Shown piece by piece: positions 41,740-50,432 of a DNA stretch of 50,657 nt (the stretch's first letter is position 1; every line of letters begins with the position of its first letter). This DNA is from Planctomycetota bacterium. GTDB taxonomy: Bacteria; Planctomycetota; Uabimicrobiia; Uabimicrobiales; JABWCH01. Under the pieces are notes generated by a model that was given only the letters and a program-made list of their open reading frames with translations, made no database searches and was not told where the DNA came from. The position numbers and the translations under genes were made by a program. Location of the stretch: assembly GCA_017993505.1 (NCBI GenBank), contig JAGOMP010000017.1, forward strand, positions 1 to 50,657, given 5' to 3'.

Positions 41740-42867
41740 ATGAAAATCATCTATCACAACATTTTATCATTTTTTTTATTTGCTAGTCTCTTATGCTGTA
41801 TATTTCTTGTTCGCTTATTTTTGTTTGAACCCTTTCAAATTCCCACTTCCTCTATGGAACCTACTTTGATTGGCGATTCTCAAACAGGCGATAGAATTGT
41901 TGTGGATAAAATAAGTTCTACATTAAAACGTTGGAATGTTGTAGTTTTTGAAAAACAGAATCAATATTATGTGAAACGTCTTATTGGGCTTCCCAATGAG
42001 ATTTTAGACATTAAAAATGGAAACATCTATGTGAATCATAAAATTGTAAGAAAACCTTTCCAAATACAACAAGACTTACTATATGAATTATATAATATGC
42101 AGTATGATGAGATAGATAAATTTTGGGTAGCATTGGACAAAGAAAAGGTTCAATTCCAAGATAAACAAATTCAATTTCAATCTACGAACAATATAAATTG
42201 GCTAGTTTATTATCAAGAGTTGAGCAATAAATATGATCCTAAACAAAAAGATTTTCTTTGGAAACGCTCTAAAAAAACGTACCAAGCAGGTGGTTTTCAT
42301 GGTGTTGGTGAAATACAACTTTCTTTTTATATAATTCTAGAAACAAAAGAAGGAAAATTTCATATACAACTTTGTCATGGGAAAGATACATTTATATGTA
42401 CGCTTTCCCAAAAGACAAGTACATTTACTCATCAAAAAAATAATCATCTTCTACATAAAATCAATTTAGATTTTTCATTGACCCAATTTAAAAAATATCA
42501 TATAATTATAAAAAATATAGATTTATTATTGCAAGTGTTGGTGAATGATCATAAAATATTTGAATTGGATTATGCTACAGATCTACAAAATGCATCTTCA
42601 CAAACTTTAAATAATTCTATTCAAATTGGAAGTCAAAATGGACAATTTTGCATCAAAAATATAAAATTGCAACGTGATATTTATTATTTAAACTATGATG
42701 ACAATACTTGGAATATTTCTGAAAATAATTATTTTGTTTTAGGTGATAATCCACCACAAAGTAATGATAGTCGCCATTGGGAAAAAGATACATTTATTCC
42801 TAAGGAAAATATAATAGGAAAAGCTATTTTTATTTTTTGGCCTTTGGTACATATAAGAAGATTATAA
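41740..42867 (+). CDS. lepB: Signal peptidase I with large internal insertion
   Basis: 375 aa versus about 180-320 in common families. Residues 8-30 are the membrane anchor. Box B has PTSSMEPTL with catalytic Ser38; the general base is Lys79 in YVKRLIGLPNE; the closing box is GDNPPQSNDSRHWEKDTF. Between the YVNHKIVRKPF strand and this box lie about 200 extra residues (110-325). They appear beta-rich, alternating hydrophobic and polar (FYIILETKEGKFHIQLC; NSIQIGSQNGQFCIKNIKL), like a concanavalin/LamG jelly roll. The insertion would face the periplasm beside the active site. Ten bp separate it from cobB. Confidence 0.92.
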   Translation: MKIIYHNILSFFLFASLLCCIFLVRLFLFEPFQIPTSSMEPTLIGDSQTGDRIVVDKISSTLKRWNVVVFEKQNQYYVKRLIGLPNEILDIKNGNIYVNHKIVRKPFQIQQDLLYELYNMQYDEIDKFWVALDKEKVQFQDKQIQFQSTNNINWLVYYQELSNKYDPKQKDFLWKRSKKTYQAGGFHGVGEIQLSFYIILETKEGKFHIQLCHGKDTFICTLSQKTSTFTHQKNNHLLHKINLDFSLTQFKKYHIIIKNIDLLLQVLVNDHKIFELDYATDLQNASSQTLNNSIQIGSQNGQFCIKNIKLQRDIYYLNYDDNTWNISENNYFVLGDNPPQSNDSRHWEKDTFIPKENIIGKAIFIFWPLVHIRRL

Positions 42868-42915
42868 AAGTATTCTCCACTTTTGTTCTTGATGTGAAAA
42901 TTAAAGGAAGTTTAT

Positions 42916-43458
42916 ATGAAAAAAATTGCTCTATTCTTTTTTTGTATTTTAGCTATTATATCAGTACAAGCACAAACAACTGATGATATTATGAATAAAC
43001 TTTTTACTACGATATTTTTTAAAGGTGAAAAGATTAAATCTTATATTGTAAAAACAGATACACTTTTAAATTATGTCAAAGAAGAAACAGATAAAAATAA
43101 AATTAAAGAATCATTAGATATAGCTACTAATTATTTGAGTAAAAAGAATATGATTTTCGTAGCTGTATGCAAAGAGGGGCAAGCAGAAACATTTGCACAA
43201 TTCTATAAAAATTTATCAATGGCTAAAGATAAGACACAAAATACCTTATCAAAAGTAGAATATCAAAATATTTCACCAAATATAATACTGGTAATAAAAG
43301 AATATACAATACAAGAGAAAATTTATAAAGTATATGTTTGTTTTGCAACATATAAAAATGTTTTTTTTGAATTGATTGTTACAAGTGAAAAAGAAAATAG
43401 TCCGTATTCTATAGAAGATTTTAAAAACTTTTTTGAAACTTTGCAAACTATTTTCTAA
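42916..43458 (+). CDS. Small secreted protein, unknown function
   Basis: 180 aa. Signal peptide with cleavage near VQA|QT (residue 19). No lipobox. The mature part is Lys-rich, mixed alpha/beta, with a single Cys region (VAVCKEG) and VYVCFATYKNVFFELIVTS near the end. Not recognised. AAGGA lies 8 nt before the ATG. Its own terminator follows. Confidence 0.75.
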   Translation: MKKIALFFFCILAIISVQAQTTDDIMNKLFTTIFFKGEKIKSYIVKTDTLLNYVKEETDKNKIKESLDIATNYLSKKNMIFVAVCKEGQAETFAQFYKNLSMAKDKTQNTLSKVEYQNISPNIILVIKEYTIQEKIYKVYVCFATYKNVFFELIVTSEKENSPYSIEDFKNFFETLQTIF

Positions 43459-43468
43459 GAAAAAAAAA

Positions 43469-43510
43469 GATACTCTAGTGCTTTGTATCATTAGAGTATT
43501 TTTTTTTTAT
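43469..43510 (+). terminator. Intrinsic terminator of the secreted protein gene
   Basis: ATACTCTAGTG (43470-43480) pairs with CATTAGAGTAT (43489-43499) with one G-U, preceded by A9 and followed by T10. Confidence 0.87.
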
Positions 43511-43545
43511 GTAATAAAACAATCTTTAAGGATAGTCACATAACA

Positions 43546-44586
43546 ATGAATAGAGAAGAACAAAATAATCATCAAGTAGGACAACATGCAGAGCCAATAG
43601 AGACAAATCAAGAACAACAAATAGAAGAACAAGATAACATAGACAAAGAGCAACAAATAGAAGAACAAACAGAAATAAGCAAAACAGAAGAAATAGAAGA
43701 AGAATCTGCACAAACAGAAATAAGCAAAACAGAAGAAATAGAAGAAGAATCTGCACAAACAGAAACAAGCAAAACAGAAGAAATAAAAGAAGAATCTACA
43801 CAAACAGAAACAAGCAAAACAGAAGAAATAGAAGAAGAATCTGCACAAACAGAAACAAGCAAAACAGAAGAAATAGACGAAGAATCTGCACAAACAGAAA
43901 CAAGCAAAGCAGAAGAAATAGAAGAAGAATCTGCACAAACAGAAACAAGCAAAACAGAAGAAATAAAAGAAGAATTTGCACAAACAGAAACAAGCAAAGC
44001 AGAAAAACCAGAAATAAGCAAAGCAGAACAGACAAAAAAAGAAATAGAAGACCAGCCAGAAGAACAAACAGAAGAAGAAAAAGATTTAGAAAATTTTCGA
44101 TGTGATGGGTATCAAATCAATATTGCAGAAGAAGTAGCAAATTTTGAAATTCATTCTATTTTATTTCATAGCCATTATCTACAAGTGAAAGATTTATTTG
44201 AAAATATTCTTTATAATTTTGATTTCCATAATATACGAAGAATATCGATTGCAAATACGCCTGTATATGGTTGTTTCATCGTAAATATAATAGGATTATA
44301 TTTTGTAATTTTATTAATATATCTTATATTGGGGAATTCTATTTTAGGACAAAATATTGCCATAGGAGTTGCCACTGTAGGAATGATTGTTCTTTGGTTT
44401 GTGAAAAATATTAATGAATATATTGTTAAATTTAATTATGAGGAACAACCAATGGCATTTCGTCTGATTCTTTCTAGATCTAAAATGAGAAAATTTTTAA
44501 AAATTTTAGAGTATATTAAAAATAAATATAATCTAGAATTTATGGTAGAATTTTTAGAAGGAAAATTTTCTGATTTATCTTCTTAA
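43546..44586 (+). CDS. Acidic repeat protein with two C-terminal membrane helices
   Basis: 346 aa, not recognised. Residues 1-180 are almost only Glu, Thr, Ser, Lys, Gln, Ala, Ile. From residue 42 there are seven 15-residue repeats of the type TETSKTEEIEEESAQ (45-bp units, DNA 43669-43983) plus a decayed eighth. Then a ~60-residue domain, two membrane helices (about 246-266, 273-291), and a basic cytoplasmic tail. The N-terminal arm is a flexible polyanion or coiled segment. The opposite strand is open by chance because of the repeat. An AAGGA stands 13 nt before the ATG. Confidence 0.82.
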   Translation: MNREEQNNHQVGQHAEPIETNQEQQIEEQDNIDKEQQIEEQTEISKTEEIEEESAQTEISKTEEIEEESAQTETSKTEEIKEESTQTETSKTEEIEEESAQTETSKTEEIDEESAQTETSKAEEIEEESAQTETSKTEEIKEEFAQTETSKAEKPEISKAEQTKKEIEDQPEEQTEEEKDLENFRCDGYQINIAEEVANFEIHSILFHSHYLQVKDLFENILYNFDFHNIRRISIANTPVYGCFIVNIIGLYFVILLIYLILGNSILGQNIAIGVATVGMIVLWFVKNINEYIVKFNYEEQPMAFRLILSRSKMRKFLKILEYIKNKYNLEFMVEFLEGKFSDLSS

Positions 44587-44588
44587 GA

Positions 44589-45869
44589 CTACGATAAAAA
44601 TAAGATAAGAGAAATCAAAATACAAATACAACTAATCAAAGCACAAAGAATAATAATAAAGTGTTTTTTTATTTTTTTTAAAATACGTCGAAATCCAGTA
44701 TTTGGTTTTGCTATCGTTGGCTTTCCTTGCAATAGAGCTTGTAAATCTAAAGCCATTAAAGAAGCATTGGCATATCGATTTTTAGGATGGAAAGACATTG
44801 CTTTTTGAATCACAGCTTCTACATAAATAGATAAGTCAGGATTTACTTGTCGTGGTGGTAAATAATCTCCCATAATAACTTTTTGTACAATGATAATTGC
44901 ATTCTTACCATCAAAAGGAGTCTTGCCAGTCAAAGCATGATACATCGTAGCACCTAATGAATATACGTCACTAGCATAGCCCACTAAATGATTTTTTCCT
45001 GTGGCTTGTTCTGGAGGCATATAATCAGGCGTACCCATGATTTCTCCAGGTTGTGTCAATTTTGTATCTTTGCATTTGGCAATTCCAAAATCCATTAAAT
45101 ATGGATGATCTTGTTCATCAATCATAATATTCCCAGGTTTAATATCTCGATGAATAATTCCAGCACGATGTGCACAAGCTAGTCCAGCTGCGATTTTTTC
45201 TAGGATTTTCAACACATAAGTAGTATTTAAAAGTGGTTTTTTTTTCAAAATAGCGTCTAATGTTTGGCCTTCAATGTAATCCATGGTATAATAAGGTGTA
45301 TCATTTAATGTTCCTACATCATGAATACCTATAATGTTAGGATGGCGCAATAAAGAAACAAGATCCATTTCACGATAAAAGCGCATTTTGGCTCCTACAT
45401 CCTCTTGAACTAATAAAACTTTTAATGCCAATGGAATATCTAATTCAGGATGCTGTACTTTATAAACTACTCCCATTCCTCCTCTGCCAAGAATTTTTAA
45501 TATTTGATAAGGACCAAAATATTCTTTAGGCAAGCCTGTTGTGATAGCTCTAAGATCTTTTTTTAATTTTTCTTGTTCTTTTAATGGTTTATGGCAATAC
45601 TCACACAATGGATTTGCAGTTTCTTCTTCACACAAATTTTCATGGTTGCAATTTTTACAAATAAAATATCTATTTGTTTCTTTACAATATGCTTTCCAAT
45701 CTTGCTGTAATTGTTTATATACTGTCTGATCAATGAGCTTATTGACTAATAGAATAGAAAGAATATTTGAATCTTTATTGTGCATCATTAAATCTGTTAG
45801 AATTTTTGGAGGTACATACCCAGCATTTAAACAGCGTTGCATTAGAAAAAAGTTTTTATTTAAAGCCAT
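44589..45869 (-). CDS. Ser/Thr protein kinase with N-terminal zinc ribbon and C-terminal membrane anchor
   Basis: 426 aa. Residues 1-65 form a helical domain. A zinc ribbon follows (Cys71, Cys74, Cys89, Cys92). The Hanks-type kinase is complete: G-loop GRGGMGVVYK, Lys150, Glu167, HRD 240-242 (HRDIKPGN), DFG 260-262, and the MGTPDYMPPEQ activation segment. One helix (about 402-424) ends the chain, so the kinase faces the cytosol. Stop codons of this gene and the acidic repeat protein are 2 bp apart, convergent. Targets unknown; the N-terminal region probably oligomerises or senses. Confidence 0.93.
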   Translation of the reverse strand: MALNKNFFLMQRCLNAGYVPPKILTDLMMHNKDSNILSILLVNKLIDQTVYKQLQQDWKAYCKETNRYFICKNCNHENLCEEETANPLCEYCHKPLKEQEKLKKDLRAITTGLPKEYFGPYQILKILGRGGMGVVYKVQHPELDIPLALKVLLVQEDVGAKMRFYREMDLVSLLRHPNIIGIHDVGTLNDTPYYTMDYIEGQTLDAILKKKPLLNTTYVLKILEKIAAGLACAHRAGIIHRDIKPGNIMIDEQDHPYLMDFGIAKCKDTKLTQPGEIMGTPDYMPPEQATGKNHLVGYASDVYSLGATMYHALTGKTPFDGKNAIIIVQKVIMGDYLPPRQVNPDLSIYVEAVIQKAMSFHPKNRYANASLMALDLQALLQGKPTIAKPNTGFRRILKKIKKHFIIILCALISCICILISLILFLS

Positions 45870-45972
45870 TATTTATACCTATAATAGAAAGAATATGCTA
45901 GAAAGAATAATTTTTTTAATGATTTATAAAAGAAAATTGCTATATTATATGTTATAAGTATATTGTATTTTA

Positions 45973-46000
45973 TTGACAAAGTCAATTTTATTTATATTCA
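45973..46000 (+). promoter_or_regulatory. Putative sigma-70 promoter of trpS
   Basis: Perfect -35 TTGACA (45973-45978), 16-bp spacer, weak -10 TATTCA (45995-46000). The -35 overlaps a palindrome TTGAC-AAA-GTCAA that could be an operator. Confidence 0.5.
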
Positions 46001-46061
46001 TGTCTATTTATAAAAAAAATAGATAAGTTAAATAGGAGAATGCGCAACGCGCCATACGCTT

Positions 46062-47051
46062 ATGAAAAAACGATTATTTTCTGGAATACAACCCACAGGC
46101 AGTATACATATTGGAAATTATCTTGGTGCTATCCAACGATGGGTAGAACTTGCTCAATCAGGAGAATATGAATCTATTTTTTCTGTGGTAGATTATCATG
46201 CTATGACCATCCCTTATCCAGTGCAAGAAATGAAAAATCGCATTTTGGAAGCAGCAACTTTAATTATGGCAGCAGGCATTACACCAGAAAATGCCTCTCT
46301 CTTTGTTCAAAGTCATGTCCCAGAACATACAGAGTTAGCTTGGATTTTGAATTGCAATTCTACTATGGGCGAACTCAATCGTATGACACAATACAAAGAT
46401 AAGTCCAAAGATAAAACAGAATCTGTTAGCGTAGGTCTATTCACTTATCCTGTGCTGATGATTGCTGATATTTTGATTTACAAAGCACAATATGTTCCAG
46501 TAGGTGAAGACCAACTACAACATTTGGAACTTACAAGAGAATGCGTTCGTAGATTCAATAAAACATATGGCGATATATTTCCAGAACCTCAACCAATTTT
46601 AGGACAGGCTAAGAGAGTTTTAGGCTTAGATGGTGTGAATAAAATGTCAAAAAGTCTTGGAAATACTATTGGTGTCATTGAATCTCCCGAAGTAATTTGG
46701 AAAAAACTTGCAGGGGCAAAAACAGATGAACGACGCCAACGAAAACAAGATCCTGGCGATCCAAAAGATTGTAATGTATATAATTCTTACCATCAATATT
46801 TTACACCAAAAGAACAACTCGATCAAATTACCAATGATTGCAAAAACGCTGCTATTGGTTGTGTTCAATGTAAACGAATGTTGGCTAAAAATATGGAATC
46901 TATGCTAGGACCTATTCGAGAGAAATACCAAGCCCTTATCAATGATCCTAAACCTGTTTATGATTTTTTGAAAACTTCAGCAGAAAAATGTCGAAAAATT
47001 GCACAGGAAACTATGGATGAAGTTCATGAAAAATTAGGAATTAAATTTTAG
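46062..47051 (+). CDS. trpS: Tryptophan--tRNA ligase
   Basis: 329 aa, normal length. Class I synthetase: GIQPTGSIHIGNYLGA contains the HIGH-type HIGN (residues 16-19), and NKMSKSLGN (KMSKS, residues 194-198) is intact. GDNQ-type tRNA/Trp contacts appear as VPVGEDQLQHLELTR. No in-frame start lies further upstream. There is no Shine-Dalgarno next to the ATG: the nearest GGAG is 24 nt upstream and instead serves a 43-codon out-of-frame ORF. No T-box is visible. Terminated by the palindrome at 47076. Confidence 0.96.
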   Translation: MKKRLFSGIQPTGSIHIGNYLGAIQRWVELAQSGEYESIFSVVDYHAMTIPYPVQEMKNRILEAATLIMAAGITPENASLFVQSHVPEHTELAWILNCNSTMGELNRMTQYKDKSKDKTESVSVGLFTYPVLMIADILIYKAQYVPVGEDQLQHLELTRECVRRFNKTYGDIFPEPQPILGQAKRVLGLDGVNKMSKSLGNTIGVIESPEVIWKKLAGAKTDERRQRKQDPGDPKDCNVYNSYHQYFTPKEQLDQITNDCKNAAIGCVQCKRMLAKNMESMLGPIREKYQALINDPKPVYDFLKTSAEKCRKIAQETMDEVHEKLGIKF

Positions 47052-47075
47052 AGAATACAATAATATTTCATAAAT

Positions 47076-47107
47076 AAAAAAGACTTCGTATATACGAAGT
47101 CTTTTTT
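47076..47107. terminator. 32-nt palindromic terminator between trpS and hpt
   Basis: AAAAAAGACTTCGTAT followed by its exact reverse complement. Works for both convergent transcripts. Confidence 0.92.
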
Positions 47108-47122
47108 ATTTATCTTGTCTGT

Positions 47123-47626
47123 TTATATAGCACTAATAAACGGTTGGTTTCTACTTTTTCCTTTATCATCTAATCCGTAGCCAGCCACAAAAAAATTTTC
47201 TACTTTAAACCCATAATAATGAGGATGAATATTGTATTGTACAGCAGATTCTTTAAAAAGTAATGTGCAAATTTTAATATCACTGGCTTGATAATTTTGT
47301 AAATGTTGGATTAAAAAATTCATTGTTTTCCCAGAATCTACAATATCATCTACAATTAAAATATGTTTTCCTTGAATTTTTTCTTTTTTAACATCAAGTT
47401 GACATTGTAAATCTTTTGAAATTTTTCCATCTCCATAAGAAGATATTTTAACAAATTCACAATCTAAAGGAAGATGAATTTCTCGAACAAGGTCTGCCAT
47501 GAAAATAAAAGACCCTGTTAAAACACCTAAAACAACAAGTTCTTTACCTTGATAATCTTGAGTAATTTGTTTCCCTAGTTCTTGTATTCTACATTGTATA
47601 TCTTTTTGAGAATATAATATATTCAA
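47123..47626 (-). CDS. hpt: Hypoxanthine phosphoribosyltransferase
   Basis: 167 aa. Converts hypoxanthine or guanine plus PRPP to IMP/GMP in purine salvage. The PRPP loop ILIVDDIVDSGKTM, the flexible-loop region EFVKISSYGDGK, VLTGSFIFMADLVR and the C-terminal VENFFVAGYGLDDKGKSRNQPFI match Hpt. The frame is open to 47698, but the family N-terminus starts near SQKDIQCRIQEL. A TTG at 47626, 7 nt after AAGGA, is the likely start. It lies 10 bp after the pseudokinase stop and is surely co-transcribed with it. Confidence 0.92.
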   Translation of the reverse strand: MNILYSQKDIQCRIQELGKQITQDYQGKELVVLGVLTGSFIFMADLVREIHLPLDCEFVKISSYGDGKISKDLQCQLDVKKEKIQGKHILIVDDIVDSGKTMNFLIQHLQNYQASDIKICTLLFKESAVQYNIHPHYYGFKVENFFVAGYGLDDKGKSRNQPFISAI

Positions 47627-47636
47627 AATGTTTTCC

Positions 47637-48782
47637 TTATATTGTAAATGAAACAATAAGCACAATAGCTTGAATAATAAAGGAAGCAATGCTTGCACAA
47701 ATGGCTGTTTTAAAAATTTCTTTTGGAAACTTTTTTTTGTGACTTTTTATTTTATTGGGGAATTCGATTTCAGAATCTGTTTTTTGTTTTGTAATTGTAA
47801 TTTCTGAAGTATCGTCAGCTTTTAATGAATCCATTTCAATGAGAGGGGAAGTGTCAAGAATTCTAGGAATTTGTCTTGTTTTTTCTAAGGCAACATTAAA
47901 GGCTCGCCCACTTTCTGAAACTTCTACTACTTTAGGTAATAATTCTTTATACGAACCGATTTTATATGTTTTGATATCGTTTAACAAAAAATTATCAATA
48001 GCAGCTTGTAATTCATATGCATTTTGATAGCGTTGTTTTAATTCTTTACTTAAAGCACGAGACAATACTAAAGAAAGAGAGTGAGGAATATCTGCTACTC
48101 CATAATTAGGCAATACTGGTTCCATTTCTCTATGTTGTAAAGCAATTTCTTTTGGGGATTTGCCAGATAAAGGTGGATTCCCAGTAATAATGTGGTACAT
48201 GATTGCACCCAACGAATAAATATCTGAATATGCTTCTAATGGTTGGCCTAGGAAAATTTCTGGGGAAACATAATTGGCAATTTCACCACTAGGAGTGATT
48301 TCACCTTCATTGCAAAAATTGATTTTGACTTGTCCACCTTTTCCTAAAAGAATTCTATCTGGATGGAGACTTCGATGAGTGACAGAATATGCATGAGCAT
48401 GCACTAAACCACGAATAATATCTCGTGCTAATTCTGCTGCTGCTGCCCAATGCAAACGAGGATTTCGTTGCATTAAATCGTATAAATTTTCCCCTGGAAC
48501 ATATTCCATAACAGCATAGACAAAGTCTTCATTTTCACCAGTCTCTACAACATTCACAATATTTTCATGTTCCAATTGACTAATAGAACGAAGTCGTTCT
48601 ATAATTTCTTCCCGATTGCAAGCATATGGATCAGGATAAAAAACTTTTACAGCAAATTGGATATCAGGATTTTCTTTAAAGGCTAAAAAAACTGTACTAG
48701 AACCAATTCGTTGCACAATTTGATAACCATCGATATTTTGTCCTAATAGATTATCTATATTATTGCTATTTGATTCAGTCAT
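47637..48782 (-). CDS. Membrane-anchored pseudokinase (Hanks-type fold, catalytic residues lost)
   Basis: 381 aa. The Ser/Thr kinase fold is clear: AVKVFYPD with Lys46, a PGENLYDLM hinge, YVSPEIFLGQPLEAYSDIYSLGAIMYHIITG, and C-terminal RALSKELKQRYQNA. But the key sites are altered. The Gly loop is IGSSTVFLA with one glycine, HRD is HRS (136-138), the following Asn is Arg143 (LHPDRIL), and DFG is NFC (155-157). Phosphotransfer is therefore very unlikely. A linker and one C-terminal helix (about 357-380) follow, so the domain hangs in the cytosol. It is translated just before hpt. The ATG has AGGG upstream. Confidence 0.9.
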   Translation of the reverse strand: MTESNSNNIDNLLGQNIDGYQIVQRIGSSTVFLAFKENPDIQFAVKVFYPDPYACNREEIIERLRSISQLEHENIVNVVETGENEDFVYAVMEYVPGENLYDLMQRNPRLHWAAAAELARDIIRGLVHAHAYSVTHRSLHPDRILLGKGGQVKINFCNEGEITPSGEIANYVSPEIFLGQPLEAYSDIYSLGAIMYHIITGNPPLSGKSPKEIALQHREMEPVLPNYGVADIPHSLSLVLSRALSKELKQRYQNAYELQAAIDNFLLNDIKTYKIGSYKELLPKVVEVSESGRAFNVALEKTRQIPRILDTSPLIEMDSLKADDTSEITITKQKTDSEIEFPNKIKSHKKKFPKEIFKTAICASIASFIIQAIVLIVSFTI

Positions 48783-48948
48783 GAGTATAACCCTAAACTA
48801 TTAGTTTTATGTAAGTAATTTCAATGAAATACTTGTCTATGAGTCTGTTCCTTGATTGGTTCAGTCTAAGAAAGAATGTAAAACTATTGTAACAAAGATA
48901 TTAAATTTATTCAATAAAAAATTTTTGTTCAGATAGAGAGAGATTTTT

Positions 48949-50424
48949 TTATTCTATTTCTCGAATCACTTCTTGTAAAACTTTGTCAATGAATTCTTGG
49001 GATGGTGTTTGAATATAATTTTTTTCAACGAGTGTATGTAAAATTTGTTGGTTTTGTTGAATGTCTTTTTGAGCCTTAGCGTAGATTTCCTCTGGAGTGA
49101 GTGTTGTATGAGCTATATTATCTTTTATAGCTTGTTCTGCAACTGCTTTAGCAACAATAGGATAAATATGATTTTCATCCATTTTTGGTAAAATATAATC
49201 GGTTGCAGGATTTTTTATGGCATTGGCCAGTGCATATGCAGCAGCAATTGCCATATTATCTGTAATTTGTGTGGCTTGTGCTAAGAGTGTTCCTTTTAAA
49301 ATTCCTGGAAAACCTAGTGAATTATTTACTTGATTAGGGAAATCAGAACGTCCTGTGGCAGCAATGTATGCACCAGCGTCTAAGGCTTCATAGGGATAAA
49401 TTTCTGGAATAGGATTAGCACACGTGAAAAGAATAGGGCGAGGAGCCATAGTGGAAATCCAATGTTTTTTCACAACATTGGGACCTGGTTGTGATAAAGC
49501 AATGAGTGCATCTGCATTGTGCAATGCATCTTCAATGTTTTGAATGCAGTGAGGGTTTGTTGTTTTGCATAATTCCCATTGTCTATAAAAGCGTGGATCT
49601 TCTTTTATATCTCTTCTATTTTGATGCAATCCACCATGAATATCAAATAAAATGATGTTATGAGGTGGAACATTCGCTTTGATAAGTAATCGTGCTACCG
49701 TGGAATTGCTTGCACCAGCTCCCATCAGCACAATTTTAGCATCATGCAAATCCTTATTTGCTAATTTTGTAGCATTGATCAGACCAGCTAAAATCACACA
49801 GGCTGTACCTTGGGCATCATCATGCCAAACTGGAATACCACAATCTTGTAAATCATCCAATACTTTATAACAATTGGGTTGGCTAATGTCTTCTAAATTA
49901 ACTGCACCTACACTAGGAGATAACATTTGAACAAAATCAATGATTTTATTGGGATCATGTTCCCAACTTGGATCATGCGTTCCTGCTTTATGGCGTTCTT
50001 TATGACTATCAATGCAAAGGGAAATAGAAGACATTCCACCAAGATAATACATGAGAAAAGACTTGCCTTCCATTACGCCTAAACCACCTGATGGGGAAAC
50101 ATCACCATCACCTAAAACTCGTGTGCTGTCCGAAACAACGGCTACTAAATTCCCACGATTGCTTAGAGAATAAGATTTAGTAATTTCATCTCGAATCGCT
50201 GTGGAAATCGAAGATACACCTGGAGTATAGTACACACCAAACCAACCAAAATCATATAATCCAGCTTTAGGAATCGTAATCATTTTTCCTTGATATAATT
50301 CATGGATAGCAAGAGAAATTTTTTTTAAAAATACAGTTTGAGCTTTGGCAAGTTGTGCTTTTGTATAATGTTTTGGAAATCTTTCTGCTAAATTATTCAG
50401 CTTTAGATAATCAGGTATTTGCAT
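48949..50424 (-). CDS. NAD(P)-dependent malic enzyme
   Basis: 491 aa, the short bacterial form without a phosphotransacetylase domain. Oxidative decarboxylation of malate to pyruvate. Catalytic Tyr66 in YYTPGV, Lys121 in LGVMEGK, metal-binding acidic residues in VNLEDISQPN and VWHDDAQGTA, and the dinucleotide fold VLMGAGASNSTVARLL are seen. NAD versus NADP use is not decidable by eye. The Shine-Dalgarno GGAG, 7 nt before the ATG, is formed at the junction with the IS right end: GGA from the element, G from the flank. Confidence 0.94.
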   Translation of the reverse strand: MQIPDYLKLNNLAERFPKHYTKAQLAKAQTVFLKKISLAIHELYQGKMITIPKAGLYDFGWFGVYYTPGVSSISTAIRDEITKSYSLSNRGNLVAVVSDSTRVLGDGDVSPSGGLGVMEGKSFLMYYLGGMSSISLCIDSHKERHKAGTHDPSWEHDPNKIIDFVQMLSPSVGAVNLEDISQPNCYKVLDDLQDCGIPVWHDDAQGTACVILAGLINATKLANKDLHDAKIVLMGAGASNSTVARLLIKANVPPHNIILFDIHGGLHQNRRDIKEDPRFYRQWELCKTTNPHCIQNIEDALHNADALIALSQPGPNVVKKHWISTMAPRPILFTCANPIPEIYPYEALDAGAYIAATGRSDFPNQVNNSLGFPGILKGTLLAQATQITDNMAIAAAYALANAIKNPATDYILPKMDENHIYPIVAKAVAEQAIKDNIAHTTLTPEEIYAKAQKDIQQNQQILHTLVEKNYIQTPSQEFIDKVLQEVIREIE

Positions 50425-50432
50425 ATTTTATC

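Noticed and set aside
43507..44067. Phe/Cys-rich minus-strand reading frame of 186 codons
   Set aside because: It is the complement of the Glu-rich 45-bp repeats of the plus-strand gene; no Shine-Dalgarno and implausible composition.
45870..46061. T-box riboswitch before trpS
   Set aside because: No specifier loop, no T-box core and no terminator/antiterminator pair found in the 190-bp leader.
47627..47698. N-terminal extension of hpt
   Set aside because: It would overlap the pseudokinase end, and its Leu-rich residues do not belong to the Hpt family; TTG at 47626 has a Shine-Dalgarno.
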